From: Epiperipatus broadwayi
Taxonomy: Eukaryota > Onychophora > Udeonychophora > Euonychophora > Peripatidae
Assembly: GCA_028023455.1 (NCBI GenBank)
Contig: JAQFVV010012508.1
Location: 188,001-252,000, forward strand
DNA: 64,000 nucleotides
Direction: 5' to 3'
In this document: positions 21,490 to 33,800 of the stretch, in pieces
Layout of the letters: the number at the start of each line of letters is the position of its first letter
Numbering within the stretch: the first letter of the stretch is position 1
Position numbers and translations under genes: made by a program
The notes under the pieces: model-generated
Told to the model about the DNA's origin: nothing
The model's database searches: none
What the model saw: the letters and a program-made list of their open reading frames with translations, nothing else

Positions 21490-24400
21490 ATATATATATA
21501 TATTGTAACCCTTTCCGTAAGATACTGTACTCATAAATGAATCACTATGCACATTTTTAGGCATTTAATTCCAATGTAACCTTTGTCTATATTAATCTAG
21601 AGTATACCTTCTAACCTCTCTGCTTCAACACTCAACCTAATCAAGTCTAGAATATACACCTAAAAAAATATGTGTTAAACCAAAGAGAAGATTTCCTAAG
21701 GTGAGTAATAACTTCTGGTCTAACCAGCCTCAAAATCCACAAATAAGTAAACAAACAAAAGATTGTGAAATGAATTTAATCTTTACTAAACTAATAAATA
21801 AATAATGATTAGATCGATGGACTGAATATGAAGTTAAAATACAAATTAAGCAATAAGGAAATTAGGATATAGATGAGGAATGGATGAGGTAAATAAATAA
21901 AAGTTAAATAATAAAATGAAATAAGTCTGAGAATGAAGAGACAAGGAATGAATATGTATCAGAATAATGAATGATTAAGATGATGATAGAATAAAAGTTA
22001 ATGGATGATTAAGATGATAATGGAATAAGAGCTATTGAATGGTGGGTTAATTAGGATAAAGAATTAGGATGAAAGGAGAGTAAAGAAAATTAAATTGTCA
22101 GATGAGAAAATGATGATGATGAAAGATGATATTCAGAACTCTAAATTTGATATTGAATTAAATGATAATGAAACAACTAAGTCAAATATGGATTTCAAGC
22201 TCAGCAAAACCAGAATATTCACTATAAAGTCAAAACAAGCTATAAATATTTCAGATAAAGAAGCAATTGATATTTTAAAATTTGGTTGACCTTTACAAAA
22301 CAGTGAATGTACATAACTCCGATCCAACTATAATACATAACTAAATTTAAAATCTACCATAAACTCAGATTCTACATTTCAAATTAATATAATTTATTCT
22401 TCTCAGGATTTATATTACTTAAAGATTATTATACAAAATATACTTGGGTCAGTGAGAGAGATTTTGCTACTACCCAAATATAATGCACAAAATGGTTCTT
22501 GATATAAAATTAAATTAACAAACATTTCTAGTAATTTCAGAGAAACTTTATAAATTTCTTAATTATTATAACCTGTGAGCTTCCATATGTAGGAATAATT
22601 TCACTTGCTAAACAATAACTTACTAACTTCTTTCTCTTAAATAAGTAGTAACAATGTGATCAAGATCAGTGAATGATAGATCCGCAGGTCCAAATAAACT
22701 GATTAAACCAATATTAAGTGTTTAATCTTTAGTACATCACTTAAGATAATATATACTTTAGGTTAACAATATTTTGATTATTAAATAATGAGGCCCTAGA
22801 TATACTTATAAGTGATAGGGCTTAGCAAAATTTACTCTGATATACCAACATATAGTAACATACACTCTTGATCAATGATGATTTCCATATCATCATTGGA
22901 TATGTCGATAGCAATAACAATAATACTGGGTGTGTATGTTAATTAGCAATAAGACTACTAACAATTACCTAAATGTTTAACAAGATTTATTTATAGTATT
23001 TACATTTTAGTTAGATACATTACATGAAACAAGATTCTTTCATTACTACAATCAGGGATGGGAATTACTTGATATCCCCTTAACTATACACGTATAATGA
23101 CAAACTAATAGTGATATTCCTCGTATCACTATTATTGTGAGCTATATTTTAAATATTACTCTATCTTATAGAAAAAGATAGTTACCTTAGTGGAATTATC
23201 CTACTATTTACATTACAAAATAAAATGTATATAAATCTTTGGGATAAGCAATCTTTTAAATCTATTAATGGAGTTTTAACTTAGTATCTCAAATTCAAGT
23301 TATTTAATTTATTAAAATATGATAAGGGCAATTACCGTATGCAATACTATTAATAATTTATTATTATTTACTGTAAAAGATTCACTATATTGATGTGGGA
23401 CAGACATCATAAGTTAAAATACATATATGACACAAAATATTGCCTATGTCCACAATCTAATTTAATAATTAAATGATCTTACTGATCCATCAGTGAATCA
23501 CAACTTGATAAAGATACATCCACATTGTCCATGTAAACCCCTTGCTATTTTATGTAGAAGTTCTACAAGCACTTAAATTTGGTTGGTTTGTTTATAAACT
23601 GATGATGATTACATATCATCAAGACACTATCCCAATTAGACAGACACTATGGGTAGACCAGTGTCCTGTAATCTAACTTATTTTATCCTTGCTATTGGAT
23701 TTTGAAATGTTAAGCTTCACCATACCGGTGGAAAACTAACTCCAAAACTTCATGAGGGACTTAACAATAAAAGGAGGCTCTATAACACAACATGATAGTG
23801 GCATAAGAAAACAAACAACATGATAGTTGTATACTAAAACAACATGAAAGTTATATACTAAAAACAACATGAAAGTTGTATACTAAAAACATGAAAGTTG
23901 TATACTAAAATAACATGAAAGTTGTATACTAAAACAACATGAAAGTTGTATACTAAAATGGCCAATTCTAATACTTTCATTGGTATAAAAGTGTGGGCAG
24001 TGCCTCATCATGTAAAATAGAATTCAGACCATGGGATCATCCTCTCTTGGGAATTAACTATGCACTAACTCTTAACCAGCCTCAACAATATCGTCCTTTC
24101 ATTTAATCAGCAATGGGATATTTACCATCATCCCATGCACAATATTGATATTATATCTGATGCTCTTATATTTAGCACAAACTCATCAGCTAAAAGCTAT
24201 TACAAATTCTAATCAATACAATAGCAAGGTAAAACAACACTAATAATAAAAGTGGAAACATAAATATTCCATTTTACAATGCATAAAATGTTAATGTTTG
24301 ATAAACTAACCATCAATATATCAGTAAAACAACCCTTAATTATTTCAAAATAATTATTATTCCCTTGTTATAGCAAGCTATGTACATATAACGATGAATC

Positions 24401-24600
24401 AACCTACATTTGATATTTAAAATGGACATTTTAATTCATAGGCTACATTAAGAAATGAAAAGAGTTTATTAAATTATTTTCTATAATAGAACAATTATGT
24501 CATGAAGTGTATAATTCTGGCAAGTGTGGGTCTGTTTATTCCCCTTTCAATATAATATTAACATTTATTTTAGCAGTGTGAGAGATAAATATTTCTCCCC
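21490..24600. other. Unassigned 3.1-kb block, possibly one old insertion
   Basis: The block begins just after a (TA)n tract with TTGTAACCCTTTCC and differs in texture from its flanks: fewer T runs, more ordinary sequence, runs of AATGGATGATTAAGATGAT near 21970-22020. The overlapping 64-codon frames at 22095-22289 (+) and 22133-22327 (-) have no recognisable family. No terminal repeat or coding domain identifies it. Confidence 0.3.
23817..23959 (+). repeat. Minisatellite, unit about 24 bp, about 6 copies
   Basis: The unit AACATGAAAGTTGTATACTA followed by three to five A/C bases is repeated about six times with small length changes. Units are directly adjacent, with no unique spacers. Confidence 0.9.
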
Positions 24601-26759
24601 AAAAATAATATTTACCGTTATGTTTCCCTTGATCGGATAATATAAAATATATATGATAGATGTATATCTTTTTGGGCATCTCTATACCCTTACTAATTAC
24701 ATTTTATAGCATCACAAAATATATAACATATAATAATAATAATAAAAAAAACCTGATCCTTGAATAACACATGAGTAGGAAAAAAAAATTACAATATTAT
24801 ATATGTCAATAACAACGATGAACAAACGTTCTTTCCTATTAGGTTCTTTCTTATTAGATTTTATCATAGTCATCCCAGTTTGATTCGATCTTATGAGCAA
24901 AAATAGTGAGAAGACGGATATGATAAGCAATATTCCTAAATAAATATATATGTTGATTATCCTGTTTCCTAATAGCATATTCAGATAATACTTAAAACAC
25001 TTTTTAAAGGCAAGAAAATCTTTTATTAGTTTTTATAATAATGTAAACATAATGAGGCATAATGTAGCAATATCTAAAACATTTTTCAAAGGCAATACCA
25101 TTAAACGAGGTTTATTAAGATTTATAAATGCATTTTTTAAAAATCCTAGATGGATTGATATATTTGATATTATTCCAGTGTTATAATATTTAGCAATTTG
25201 AATGTAAGACCATTGAACTGACTGAAAATTATTTGTTGGTTTATCCTGCTTTTCTATCTGCGCAAAGATTTCTGTTATAATTTTAAATAATTTTAGAGCA
25301 GCTGAGAATATCATTATTTTACACAATCAAGAAAATTAAATAAATACTTATTTATTTACTTCCATTATACAATACATATTTAATAATGTTAGCAGAGTTA
25401 ATTTACTATTCAAGAATTGCCAATAAACTATACTTGACATTAATAATTTATCATTTTCTATTTTAAACAACTAAGCCATTCGCGGTGAAATTGAAGCAGA
25501 CGATATCTCTTCATAATGACAATACAAAATAATTTAAGCATTTTTTTCTTTTAGAACAAATTATTTTATAGGATTTAAAAATGAATGTTTAATTTATTTA
25601 ATATTTCTTCTAAAAATTTCCATCAAAAGAATTTTGAATTATTTTTACGGAGGAGATAGTTTAAACAACAAATGTGTTTTTCAGATTAATACTTATGGCG
25701 GCGGTGCAAAAATCAAAATTACTTTAATCTTTTTTTCTTGTATCTCAATAATTCTAATGTTTTTAGTTTTAACCATTTATTAAGATAAATACAACAATAA
25801 TTTCTTACTTTTTCTGTTCTGGTTCTTTCTTCTAAGTGGTCCATATTTAGGCAAATATTTCTTCCAATAATAATAATACTCATAAGGGTCATTCTGTTCT
25901 CTTCAATGTGTAAAAATCCAAAATTATATGGTCAATGAAAGTAGTGAAAGATAATATGGAGTTATTAGTTTTCTACTCTAACACTTTCGATTTCATATGA
26001 TCTCAAAATTTTCTTCAAAATAATTTTTGAAATTATTTTTTCCAGATTATTACTTTGATTATTTTTTTTATACATGGAGAATTATGTCTTATTCTGATTT
26101 TTTTCAAAGTAGTCTCTCGATTACAAACTTGTTCTAGCCTTTATTCTTTGTGTTATAATACTTGATTAGTTCTCAATAATCCAATCAATGTAACTGTACA
26201 TAAATTAATGTTTTAATCCCTCTAGTGACAGAAATCTAGACTGTTATTTCAATTTAAATTAAAATACAATGTATTTAAAGATCGTTTATAAATAAAATTT
26301 AGAAGACATAAATTGGTTTTGTTGTTTATTTTTAACTACTGTTTAATAATACTAATAAAATGTTACATATTTTCATGCTTCCAAATTAGTTTAACTATTA
26401 AAATATTATATGGAAATAGCTGCCACTGGAATCTGTGATACAATGTTTATGATTTATATCCACTCTATCAGACTTTCCAGTGTCTCACAGTCCAGACTAT
26501 CATCACCTTCAAGATATTACTTAGTGAGCTTTTGCTTGATTGAAAAATCTATAATCCAATAAGCATTTTAATATATATATAACTGATATTTACACACTAC
26601 TTTTCAATAATTTATAAATTATTACAATTTTAAAATTTAAAATTTTACACACTGGACCCTTGAATAAAATTTACTACAATGAGCCAAAACATATGGTTAC
26701 AATATATATATGTTATACTTAATGTTTTCACGGTTATATGATGTAGATAAATTATAACT
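24601..26759. other. AT-rich sequence, no supported gene
   Basis: A 97-codon - strand frame (25033-25326, ATG to TAA) has a more complex composition than its neighbours, including IFAQIEKQDKPTNNF and QWSYIQIAKYYNTG. It could be a small gene, a retrocopy or chance. I recognise no family and there is no supporting context. The frame at 24712-24978 is low complexity. Confidence 0.3.
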
Positions 26760-26795
26760 TTTTGGGCTATACCATGTATTGTTTTCCATTAAACA

Positions 26796-26833
26796 CCGAT
26801 ATTTCGACAGAATAGCAACCGCCATTATCAAGG
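26796..26833 (-). ncRNA. Degenerate hammerhead-like motif of the Penelope-like element
   Basis: On the - strand TTGATAA (CUGANGA with two changes) is followed by a helix GGCGG/CTGTC with G-T wobbles, then GAAA and T-ATC with a flanking GGT that can pair with the upstream ACC. The very short stem III fits the minimal hammerheads reported for Penelope-like elements. The changed core bases suggest that it is inactive. Confidence 0.5.
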
Positions 26834-27780
26834 TTAACTTTTGAAAGAAAAACCATTAGATCTTAACAAATAACATGACTGTGTGCAAGATGAAAAATGA
26901 GATTCAAGTTCAGCATTCACAATATGAGGCTTATCAAAATGTTTATTTCCCTCAGTATTTTTACCTATTAATTTTAAGTTAATATTGGATAAAATAAGAG
27001 GTTTCCACATATCTGGAATAGGTTGTGCTTCATCAGTTCTATTTAAACCAGTAGGTCTCTTTAATATTTCAATTGACTCTCTCATGGTTCTTAAATCATA
27101 TCTTTCCAAATTAGCAAGTATTTTTGTATTGTCAAAATTAGGTTTGTGACCAGTTTCTAAATAATGGGAAGTAAAAACTGATGTGCTAATTTTTTGATGA
27201 AAAACATTTTTATGTTCCTTAATTCTGACATTAATTCATCTATTAGACTGACCCACATAGCCTCTTGAGCACTGGAAACACGGAATTTCATAAACTCCTT
27301 GGTGTTCCAAAAATATTCTGTCTTTAGGTTTATGCAAAAAATCACCAATTTTTTTGCCAGTAGAAAAAGTGGTCTTTATATTAAAACAAGATAGTCTTCT
27401 ACTGATTTTATCAGTAACCCCACTAATGTAAGGCAAAATTACTCTATTAAAAGAGGAATTATCAATTCTATCCTCATTTTTCTTTTTAGTATTAATGTTA
27501 TATAAAGCCTTACATATGATGTTTTTATTATAATTATTAGAAAACAGAATACTTTTTGTAAGTTCTATTTCTTGAGAAAGATGTTCTTTATCAGATAAAT
27601 TATAAGCTCTAGTGAAAAGATTTTTAGCTACAGAAAAAATTTGTGCAGGATGATGATGAGAATTAAAATCAAGATATCTGTTTGTATGAGTGGATTTTCT
27701 GTAAACTGATATTGACAATGTTTCATCACATTTTCTTGCAATTAAACTATCTAGAAAAGAAAGTGATGTTATTATATATA
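26796..27780 (-). mobile_element. Penelope-like retroelement, 5'-truncated (RT end plus GIY-YIG)
   Basis: Read on the - strand, this is the C-terminal part of a Penelope-like element protein. It contains an SFLDSLIARK block, SISVYRKSTHTNRYLDFNSHH, LPYISGVTDKISRRL, and then the GIY-YIG-type endonuclease start VYEIPCFQCSRGYVGQSNR. The endonuclease part runs on through a KEHKN block and HYLETGHKPNFD to a stop near 26834. One in-frame TGA (27233-27235) breaks the endonuclease. The N-terminal RT region is missing, cut at a (TA)n tract near 27780, so the copy is dead on arrival. Such elements reverse-transcribe their RNA at a site nicked by the GIY-YIG nuclease. Just past the stop (26796-26833) is a degenerate hammerhead-like motif, as known for this class. 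Confidence 0.85.
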
Positions 27781-27784
27781 TATA

Positions 27785-29030
27785 TTAAAAAGCTTTTACT
27801 TAAATTGTAATAAGTGATTTGTAAGAAGAAATATAATAACACACACATATGTGTGCATTGGTTTTATGCATATATGTATTTTAACATGGAATTAATTTTC
27901 TTGAAAAAAATATAATTTTAATAAGTTGTTTTTTTTATAAACACCAGTGTGTGCACATGAATTCGAATGGGTACCCAAATATATTCAAATCAATTGCCAA
28001 CCACATATATGTTAAAATTAATTATTATGTATTATAAAAATGAATTTTTATTATTGGTTTATGACAATACAAAGACGTTAATTTTAAATTATTATACAAA
28101 ACAGCTGAGGACTTATATATTGGTATGTTTTATGTAAACCTATTGAGATATATGTAAATTATAATGTGTTATCATTTTTTTGTATTATTTTAATCAAAAT
28201 CACAATTCCAAATTTATATTTATAGCATACTTAGCAGATTTTAATTTCATTTTATTATTATTGTTTCTTATTAATAAATTTATATTTCATTAAATTATTC
28301 CAATGAATTTATTTAATCCTAAAATAGATTCAAAATATTATGTTTTATTTATTTATTTATCTCTTGTATCAAGTAACAGTTATAGAGATCTTGCTCCCTG
28401 AGCTGGATTCATGCATACTGGTTAGTTATATGGATTGGGATTTATGTTTAGTGGTTTAAACATGCAGATAATTCTGGTTGGCACAAAGAGTTATCCTTTA
28501 AAGTTAATGCACTAAATTTTATTTTATTATTAATTCGAAATTAAGTTTATAATTATCCAGTACATTAATGGTACTAAGTGGACAGAGGGCATTGATGATG
28601 ATCAGCATGTTTTGTATCCCAATATTATTTTTTTAAATTGTTATATTCTTCAGAGATTGGCACTTAAGTTTGTGCATACAAATTATTGCTTATATAATCT
28701 GCCCCAAGTTTGGCAAGGACTAAATAATTAGCCTGGTCTATAGCGGACAACTTTCAAATCCAGTCACAAGATTAACTGTTGATTTTATTTTTGATCATTC
28801 ATGATGATGAATGATTATTCTTCTCTGTAATGCTGGGGGACTTATTGCTAGTCTTTTAACTTGCTGATTTCTCATTATGCTCAGTCCTTTCATTATCTTC
28901 ATTGTATTTTTAAATTTGATTCATTAAGTGGAGTTGATGATGATGATGGTTTTTCATCACTCCAGATTTTCCCACTTTCTTTATACCAGTACACTGTATA
29001 CATACTAGATATTGATAAAGATATGTATAA
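27785..29030 (+). repeat. Long dispersed repeat R1, copy 3
   Basis: Blocks in the same order as 7860-9330 occur here: GTGTGCACAT with ATATATGTTAA, AACAGTTATAGAGATCTTGC, GATTCATGCATACTGG, TTGATGATGATCAGCATG, TTAGCCTGGTCTA and TTGATGATGATGATGG. Divergence is substantial. The open frame at 28861-29199 runs across the end of this repeat into an H1 copy and is not a credible gene. Confidence 0.5.
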
Positions 29031-29105
29031 TGATTATGGTCTGGACCAACTGATGAGTACTGGTTCAGCACAAAATATACATCTTGGTGATCATAGATCT
29101 TTTTC
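29031..29105 (+). ncRNA. Hammerhead ribozyme-like sequence, H1 family
   Basis: Folded region 29036-29094. Outer stem I is ATGGTC with GATCAT, then a 3-nt bulge TGG, then inner stem I ACCAA with TTGGT. CTGATGA (29050-29056) is followed by helix II GTACTG/CAGCAC with a GTT loop and one mismatch, AAAA in place of GAAA, a T/A-closed stem III with loop ATAC, and the cleavage triplet ATC (29081-29083). One essential base (G of GAAA) is lost, so this copy is probably inactive. Its outer stem I differs from the copy at 34096 while staying paired. Confidence 0.7.
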
Positions 29106-30489
29106 ACAAGTCTTTCGTTATATGTTTATGATTACACCCCTCCACAAAATGTTAAGAGCAAATAGAAAACAGTCATTATCTTGCCTGAGAGTGGTGTAGA
29201 GAAAACTACACTGCAGAAATATTATCTATTATTATTTAACAATATGTTTGAAATTAGAATCAGCTTGATTCAATAAAGACTTTAAATACCATATTGCATA
29301 TAATATACAGAAAAGAGTTTGTTGTTAACTAAAAAAAAACTCTAGGCCAAATTCTTAGTGTCCATTCCATATATTGTTATCATTGCAGTAGTTTTTATTA
29401 TGTGGTTATTTAAACAGTAAAAGATAAAAGAATATTTATTGGATCTGCTCACCAACCCACATCAGCCAGCATGGTGAGTGCATTAGCTTTTTACTCTGAA
29501 TTTGAGTTCAAGAAGTATCATGAGCTTTCTTCTCAGTTTTAAATAATTCTTAACTGAAAGATTAGTTGAGTTTTCTTAAAGGCAGAATGAATGTGTGTGT
29601 GTGTAAATTATCTCTCTTTTTTCTATAGATATTGATAACCATGATAGACAAAACTAAATTATCACCCTTACCCCCAGAAATTTATAAAGACACTATTTAA
29701 GGTAGTAGTTGATGGTCAAAGGCAAAGAAGATTAAGAACACCTTGTTTGTGGATGCTGATTTACCATTTGAAGATGATCATTTACTTAGGTACCTACAAC
29801 TATCAACCACATTCAAGTAAAGAAAAATTGCATGAATTGGAAAAATTGTTTAATATTAAAGTGGACATTATAAAGTTAGAAGAAAAGATGAAGAGACAAT
29901 TGTTTTAAAAAGTGGATATATATTTTACTACAAAGGTACAAATATTGAAAGCATAGTTGGTGTCATTATTCATTGTAAATATAATGTGGAAGAAAATCTT
30001 TGTGGAGATTCATGTTATATCAGACAGAGTGGCAAAATTAATTATCCAAATTAAGGAAAGATATCAAATGCATATGTCAAATTTATGTCCCAACATGCTT
30101 CTATTTTGATGAATAAAAGAGGATTTTTATATGAATGTGGAAAATACTTTTGATCAGCTCAAACAAGATTTTAAAATTATTACAGGAAACTTTACTGCCA
30201 GAATTGGTGAACAGTTGAAAGATGAAAGAGCTGTAACTAAACTTGGTTATGGGGTGAACACAAATTTGTAGAGTTTTCAGAAAAAAACTATATATAATGA
30301 ATTCTTTCTTTTAGAAAAGTATTACATAATACATCCAAATAAAATTACAGCAGAATTGGATCTATCAGAAAATATGTATTTAAAAATTACAAATGTAATT
30401 TTTCTATGAGTTTCAGCTAAAGAAATGATTATAGATTAGTGAAATGTAAAATACATGTTAATACAAAAGTACAGGGAGAAAAACTATTA

Positions 30490-30800
30490 ACAGCTGATAT
30501 ATTCATATATATATTTGTTTATAATAACTTCTTTCATATACATGTTAATGCAAACAATTTTTTTTAAATAAAACTTCTTTATTTTCCTGATAGTTTTTTT
30601 TATTTTAAAAAAAGCAGAGAAAGGTTCAGAAAGTTCTGATGAAGACTGCCAGACAGTTGAAAATTTCAGGAAAATAAAGAAGTTTGATTAAAAAATTTTT
30701 TTGCATTAAAATGTATATGAAAGAAGTTATTAGAAGCAATATATATGAATATATGAAGAAATGCAAAGAATGTAAAGGAGAAGAATAAGAGTATATACTT
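30490..30800 (+). mobile_element. Foldback element with hammerhead-like core, nested in LINE
   Basis: Inverted arms of about 68 bp (30523-30590 and 30666-30731) surround a loop that contains CTGATGA (30636-30642), helix GACTG/CAGTT and GAAA (30659-30662). This is the same core as on the - strand of the hairpin at 36430-36642 (CTGACGA, GACTG/CAGTC, GAAAC), although the arms of the two elements differ. The interrupted LINE sequence is duplicated at both sides (AACAGCTGATATATTCAT and AACAGTTGATATACTTAAT), now diverged. Confidence 0.6.
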
Positions 30801-31790
30801 CTAACAGTTGATATACTTAATCTTAAGAAACATTTCAGTGAATTGAAAATCGTTTTAAAATATTGATCAATTTTAAAAGGGTTCAAATGTGACTGAGATC
30901 ACACAAAAAAGGATAACTGATATTTTATTAAAAATTGTAAGAAAGATAGCTTGTACAAAAAAGCAATATACCAATGAATTTTCCACTGAGACAAGACAAT
31001 ACATGAAGAGAAGACGGAATATCCATTAAAAAGAATTGAATGTCTAAAATTGTATAAAAAAGGAGTTAAAAATATTATGAGAAAATATAATTATAAAATT
31101 GAAAAAGAAAGGAAAGGTGTTTCAATAATAAGAAGTAATCTATTACTAAAAAGAGAGATGATATTATGAAATGGATTAAAGAGTTCTATAAAGAATTAAA
31201 AGTAATAAAGAGCAAAAAACACAAAGTATTTCATATAATTACTACTTCTTCTAAATTGCCAAGTATTTTAAACAAAGGGATTAGATATGCAATTAAATCT
31301 ATGAAGAAAGAAAAAAGGCCCATAAACGATGGAATTATTATTGATATCTTAAAAAAAAGCAGGTAAAGAAATATAATTGTCTAAGAGATAAGATATACCA
31401 GATGATTGAAAAAATATAATAGTAACACTATATTTAAGAAAGATGATAAACAAGATATTAGAAATTACAAACCTATCAATTTTTAGTAGTTCTATACAAA
31501 ATATTTGTCAAGATAATTTCAATTTGTCTATAATGAACCTTGAATTCTAACCAACATAAAGAACAAACTGGATTAACACAGTACATAATATCCAAATACT
31601 GAGAGAAATAATATAAAGGACCAATGAATATAAGCTGTCATTATGCTTTGGATTTTGTAGGTTATGAAGAGGCATTTGGTTCTACAAACCTTTCCATGGT
31701 AATTAAAGTATTGAATCATAAATATGTAAATCTGGGATATTGCCATATTTTGAGGAATATTTATCAAAATTACATAGTTTTTGAATTTTG

Positions 31791-31888
31791 TGGTGTTGGT
31801 GGCCTTGTGGTTAGTGTAGCTGCCTTCCAAGCAGCTGGCCCACGTTCGCTTCCCAGTCAACGCTTTGACAAATGGAGAAAAAAAAATT
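31791..31888 (+). repeat. tRNA-derived SINE nested in the old LINE
   Basis: A tRNA-like head begins GTTGGTGGCC with an A-box-like TGGCCTTGTGGTTAG, anticodon arm GCTGCCTTCCAAGCAG, B-box-like GTTCGCTTCCC and AGTCAACGC closing the acceptor-like stem. It ends in an A-rich tail. The surrounding LINE sequence continues on both sides, so this is an insertion. A close relative lies inverted at 45935-46031. Confidence 0.75.
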
Positions 31889-32368
31889 AAAAAGATTAAC
31901 AATGAAAAGAGTGTACAATAAAGTGATTCCATATCTCCAAAACTTTTTATTGCAGTTTTGCAAGAAATATATTATGAATTAAATGGGAATTTAAGAAAAT
32001 AAAGATAAACTGACATTATTCAATTCATTTATATTTTTCAAATGGTATGGTCGTTTTGTAAGTAATGTTTTGGAGCTTTAGAAAAAATTGCAAGTATTAT
32101 CTAATAAAAGTAAAAAATAGGATTAAAGATAAATAGTACAAAGCTAAAATAGTGTTCAATGGATTTTCTCAGAAGAAAAAATAAATAGTGATAAACATGA
32201 GTTAGAAAAAATTAGCAATAATAAGTATCTTGGTCAGATTATTAATATAGATGGAAATCTAATGAATAAAATCAATCGTAGAATTAAATTTGAATGGAGT
32301 GCGTTTAACAGAAATAATTTAGTATTAAAAAAATATATACCTACAAATTTGAAAAGGAAAGTTTTTAC

Positions 32369-32540
32369 TAGATGTGTAGGCACTAGATAGGGATTTTATG
32401 CACAAGCCTTCTGGCATCCATTGATTGCTCTTGTTAGCACAAGATGGCACTACTGTATGGAGAGTTTTGCTTTGTTTTGAATTGTTTAATAACAATTATG
32501 TGCTAGTATGAGATAGTGATCATGTGATGTTTAGATGTGT
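32369..32540 (+). mobile_element. CCACTAAAC-family element, truncated, in LINE
   Basis: The insert (32378-32531, 154 bp) separates a LINE coding block and is flanked by TAGATGTGT at 32369-32377 and 32532-32540. It starts inside the family sequence (AGGCACTAGATAGGG) and ends with the family tail GTGATCATGTGATGTT, so one end is truncated. A one-sided truncation is what target-primed reverse transcription would leave and is not expected of a DNA transposon. Confidence 0.75.
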
Positions 32541-32815
32541 CTTATTAGTTCTTACTTATGGCTCTGAGACTTGCATTTTTAATATTCAAACCTGCAAAGA
32601 TTTTAGACTACTCAAAGAATCATGAAAAGGTGTATGTTAGGAGTAATAATAAAAGACCAGAAATGAAGTACATGGATGAAAGAACGAATAATTACTACTG
32701 ACATCATTGATAGAATTAAGAAACTGAAATAGAGCTGGGATGGACATATTGCTAGAAGAGATGGTAATAAATGAAGTTTTAAATTCCCATGAGATTTTAA
32801 AATAAAGATACATGA

Positions 32816-32970
32816 ATAAAAGAAACCACTAAACATCACATGATCACCATTTTTATGCTTACTCAAACTGTTTGTACAGAAGCTAAACTCTCCATACAGT
32901 AGCACCACTCAGTGCAAGCCAATCTAGCTTGCACTGAGTGATGCTTATGTACAGAGAGTTTAGCCTCTGT
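32816..32970. mobile_element. CCACTAAAC-family fragment with palindrome
   Basis: The family tail lies inverted at 32824-32847 (CCACTAAACATCACATGATC). Two inverted arms of about 40 bp (32883-32922 and 32927-32965), each holding the CAGTGCAAGC and GAGAGTTTAG blocks, form a near-perfect hairpin with a very short loop. This looks like an internally deleted element. Confidence 0.65.
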
Positions 32971-33253
32971 GTAAGACAATTTGTTAGGGTGATGTAGAAA
33001 AGAGTAGTGATGCATTCAAAAAACTGATTAAATTTGGGGATACTTGTATTGATAATGGATGAAAATGGTGGTAGTGATGACATAATTATACTTGATAAAT
33101 TTCCTTTTGTTATATACATGATGTATGCCATTATAATCCACATTATATTATAGCTGATTGTGCTACTTGTAAATATTTATGCATAATTTTTTTAATGGAT
33201 CAGGAAATTATACTGCATGACAGGAAATAAATTGTTATAACTTAAAAGTGATT

Positions 33254-33453
33254 GTCTAAAACAGTGTTTCTCAACCTGCAGGTCGTGACCCCTTTGAGGG
33301 TTGAACAACCCTTTCACAGGGGTCTCCTAACCATTAGAAAACACATGTTCGATTCATAACAGTAGAAAAATTACAGATTGGGGATCACCACAACATAAGG
33401 AACTGTATTAAAGGATCACAGCATTAGAAAGATTGAGAGCCACTAGTCCAAAA
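33254..33453. mobile_element. SPIN-like hAT MITE
   Basis: The element (33262-33445, 184 bp) starts CAGTGTTTCTCAACCTGCAG and ends GATTGAGAGCCACTA, imperfect terminal inverted repeats of hAT type. It is flanked by GTCTAAAA (33254-33261) and GTCCAAAA (33446-33453), an 8-bp target duplication with one change that fits the hAT pattern nTnnnnAn. Interior blocks (GTCGTGACCCCTTTGAGG, CCCTTTCACAGGGGTC, AGGAACTGTATTAAAGGATC) match what I know of the SPACE INVADERS (SPIN) non-autonomous hAT elements. That family is published as horizontally transferred among tetrapods and found in a few invertebrates. There is no transposase. Confidence 0.85.
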
Positions 33454-33800
33454 GAACAACTTAAAGGGTCAGATTGGCTTCCTATAACTGAATGATATGA
33501 TCTGCAAATATGGAAGTATTTTTACCTTTATGTGCTACAATGATATGCTGTGAGAAGATCTAAAATTCATTTCTTTTTTGATTCGTCTCCTAACATCAAT
33601 ATTATTGCAATGTTTACCACGCTATTTAGATTTAAAGCAAATTATTTAATATTTAGTCTGATGTCAAATAATATGCTAATTCAAATAAAATCAATACCAG
33701 CATTTTAATGGATTCTTCTCTCACTCACTCCATCAAAATCACATCTTAATTAAATAGTCGAAAACAAAAATAGTACTTCCAAAAATCTTAAAAAATAAAC

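Larger units (their letters stand above)
29304..32815 (+). pseudogene. Old RTE-type LINE copy, heavily decayed and interrupted
   Basis: The whole stretch aligns by eye with the two young LINE copies at 50461 and 59428. It covers the 5' leader (TTAGTGTCCATTCCATAT), the endonuclease part (GGAAACTTTACTGCCAGAATTGG near 30184), the RT part (GATATTAGAAATTACA near 31454; TATCTTGGTCAGATTATTAA near 32226) and the C-terminal part (TGGGATGGACATATTGC near 32737). Many stops and indels destroy the frame; only short pieces such as 31166-31366 stay open. A foldback element (about 30520-30735), a SINE (31791-31888) and a CCACTAAAC-family element (32378-32531) are nested in it. The 3' end is cut by another family member at 32821. 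It is therefore much older than the other copies. Confidence 0.85.

Noticed and set aside
22095-22327. Overlapping 64-codon frames on both strands
   Set aside because: The + frame is rich in M, D, K and N from a GATGATG-type tract. Overlap on both strands and lack of any motif argue for chance.
23817-23959. Regular short repeats that might suggest a CRISPR array
   Set aside because: Units are directly adjacent with no unique spacers, and the window is eukaryotic. It is a minisatellite.
25033-25326. 97-codon - strand frame with a complex product
   Set aside because: It is more gene-like than most, but no domain, splice context or relative is recognised. I kept it only as a note under the surrounding stretch.
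28861-29199. 112-codon + strand frame
   Set aside because: It crosses the end of one dispersed repeat and a hammerhead-bearing repeat. The coding appearance comes from the joined repeats.
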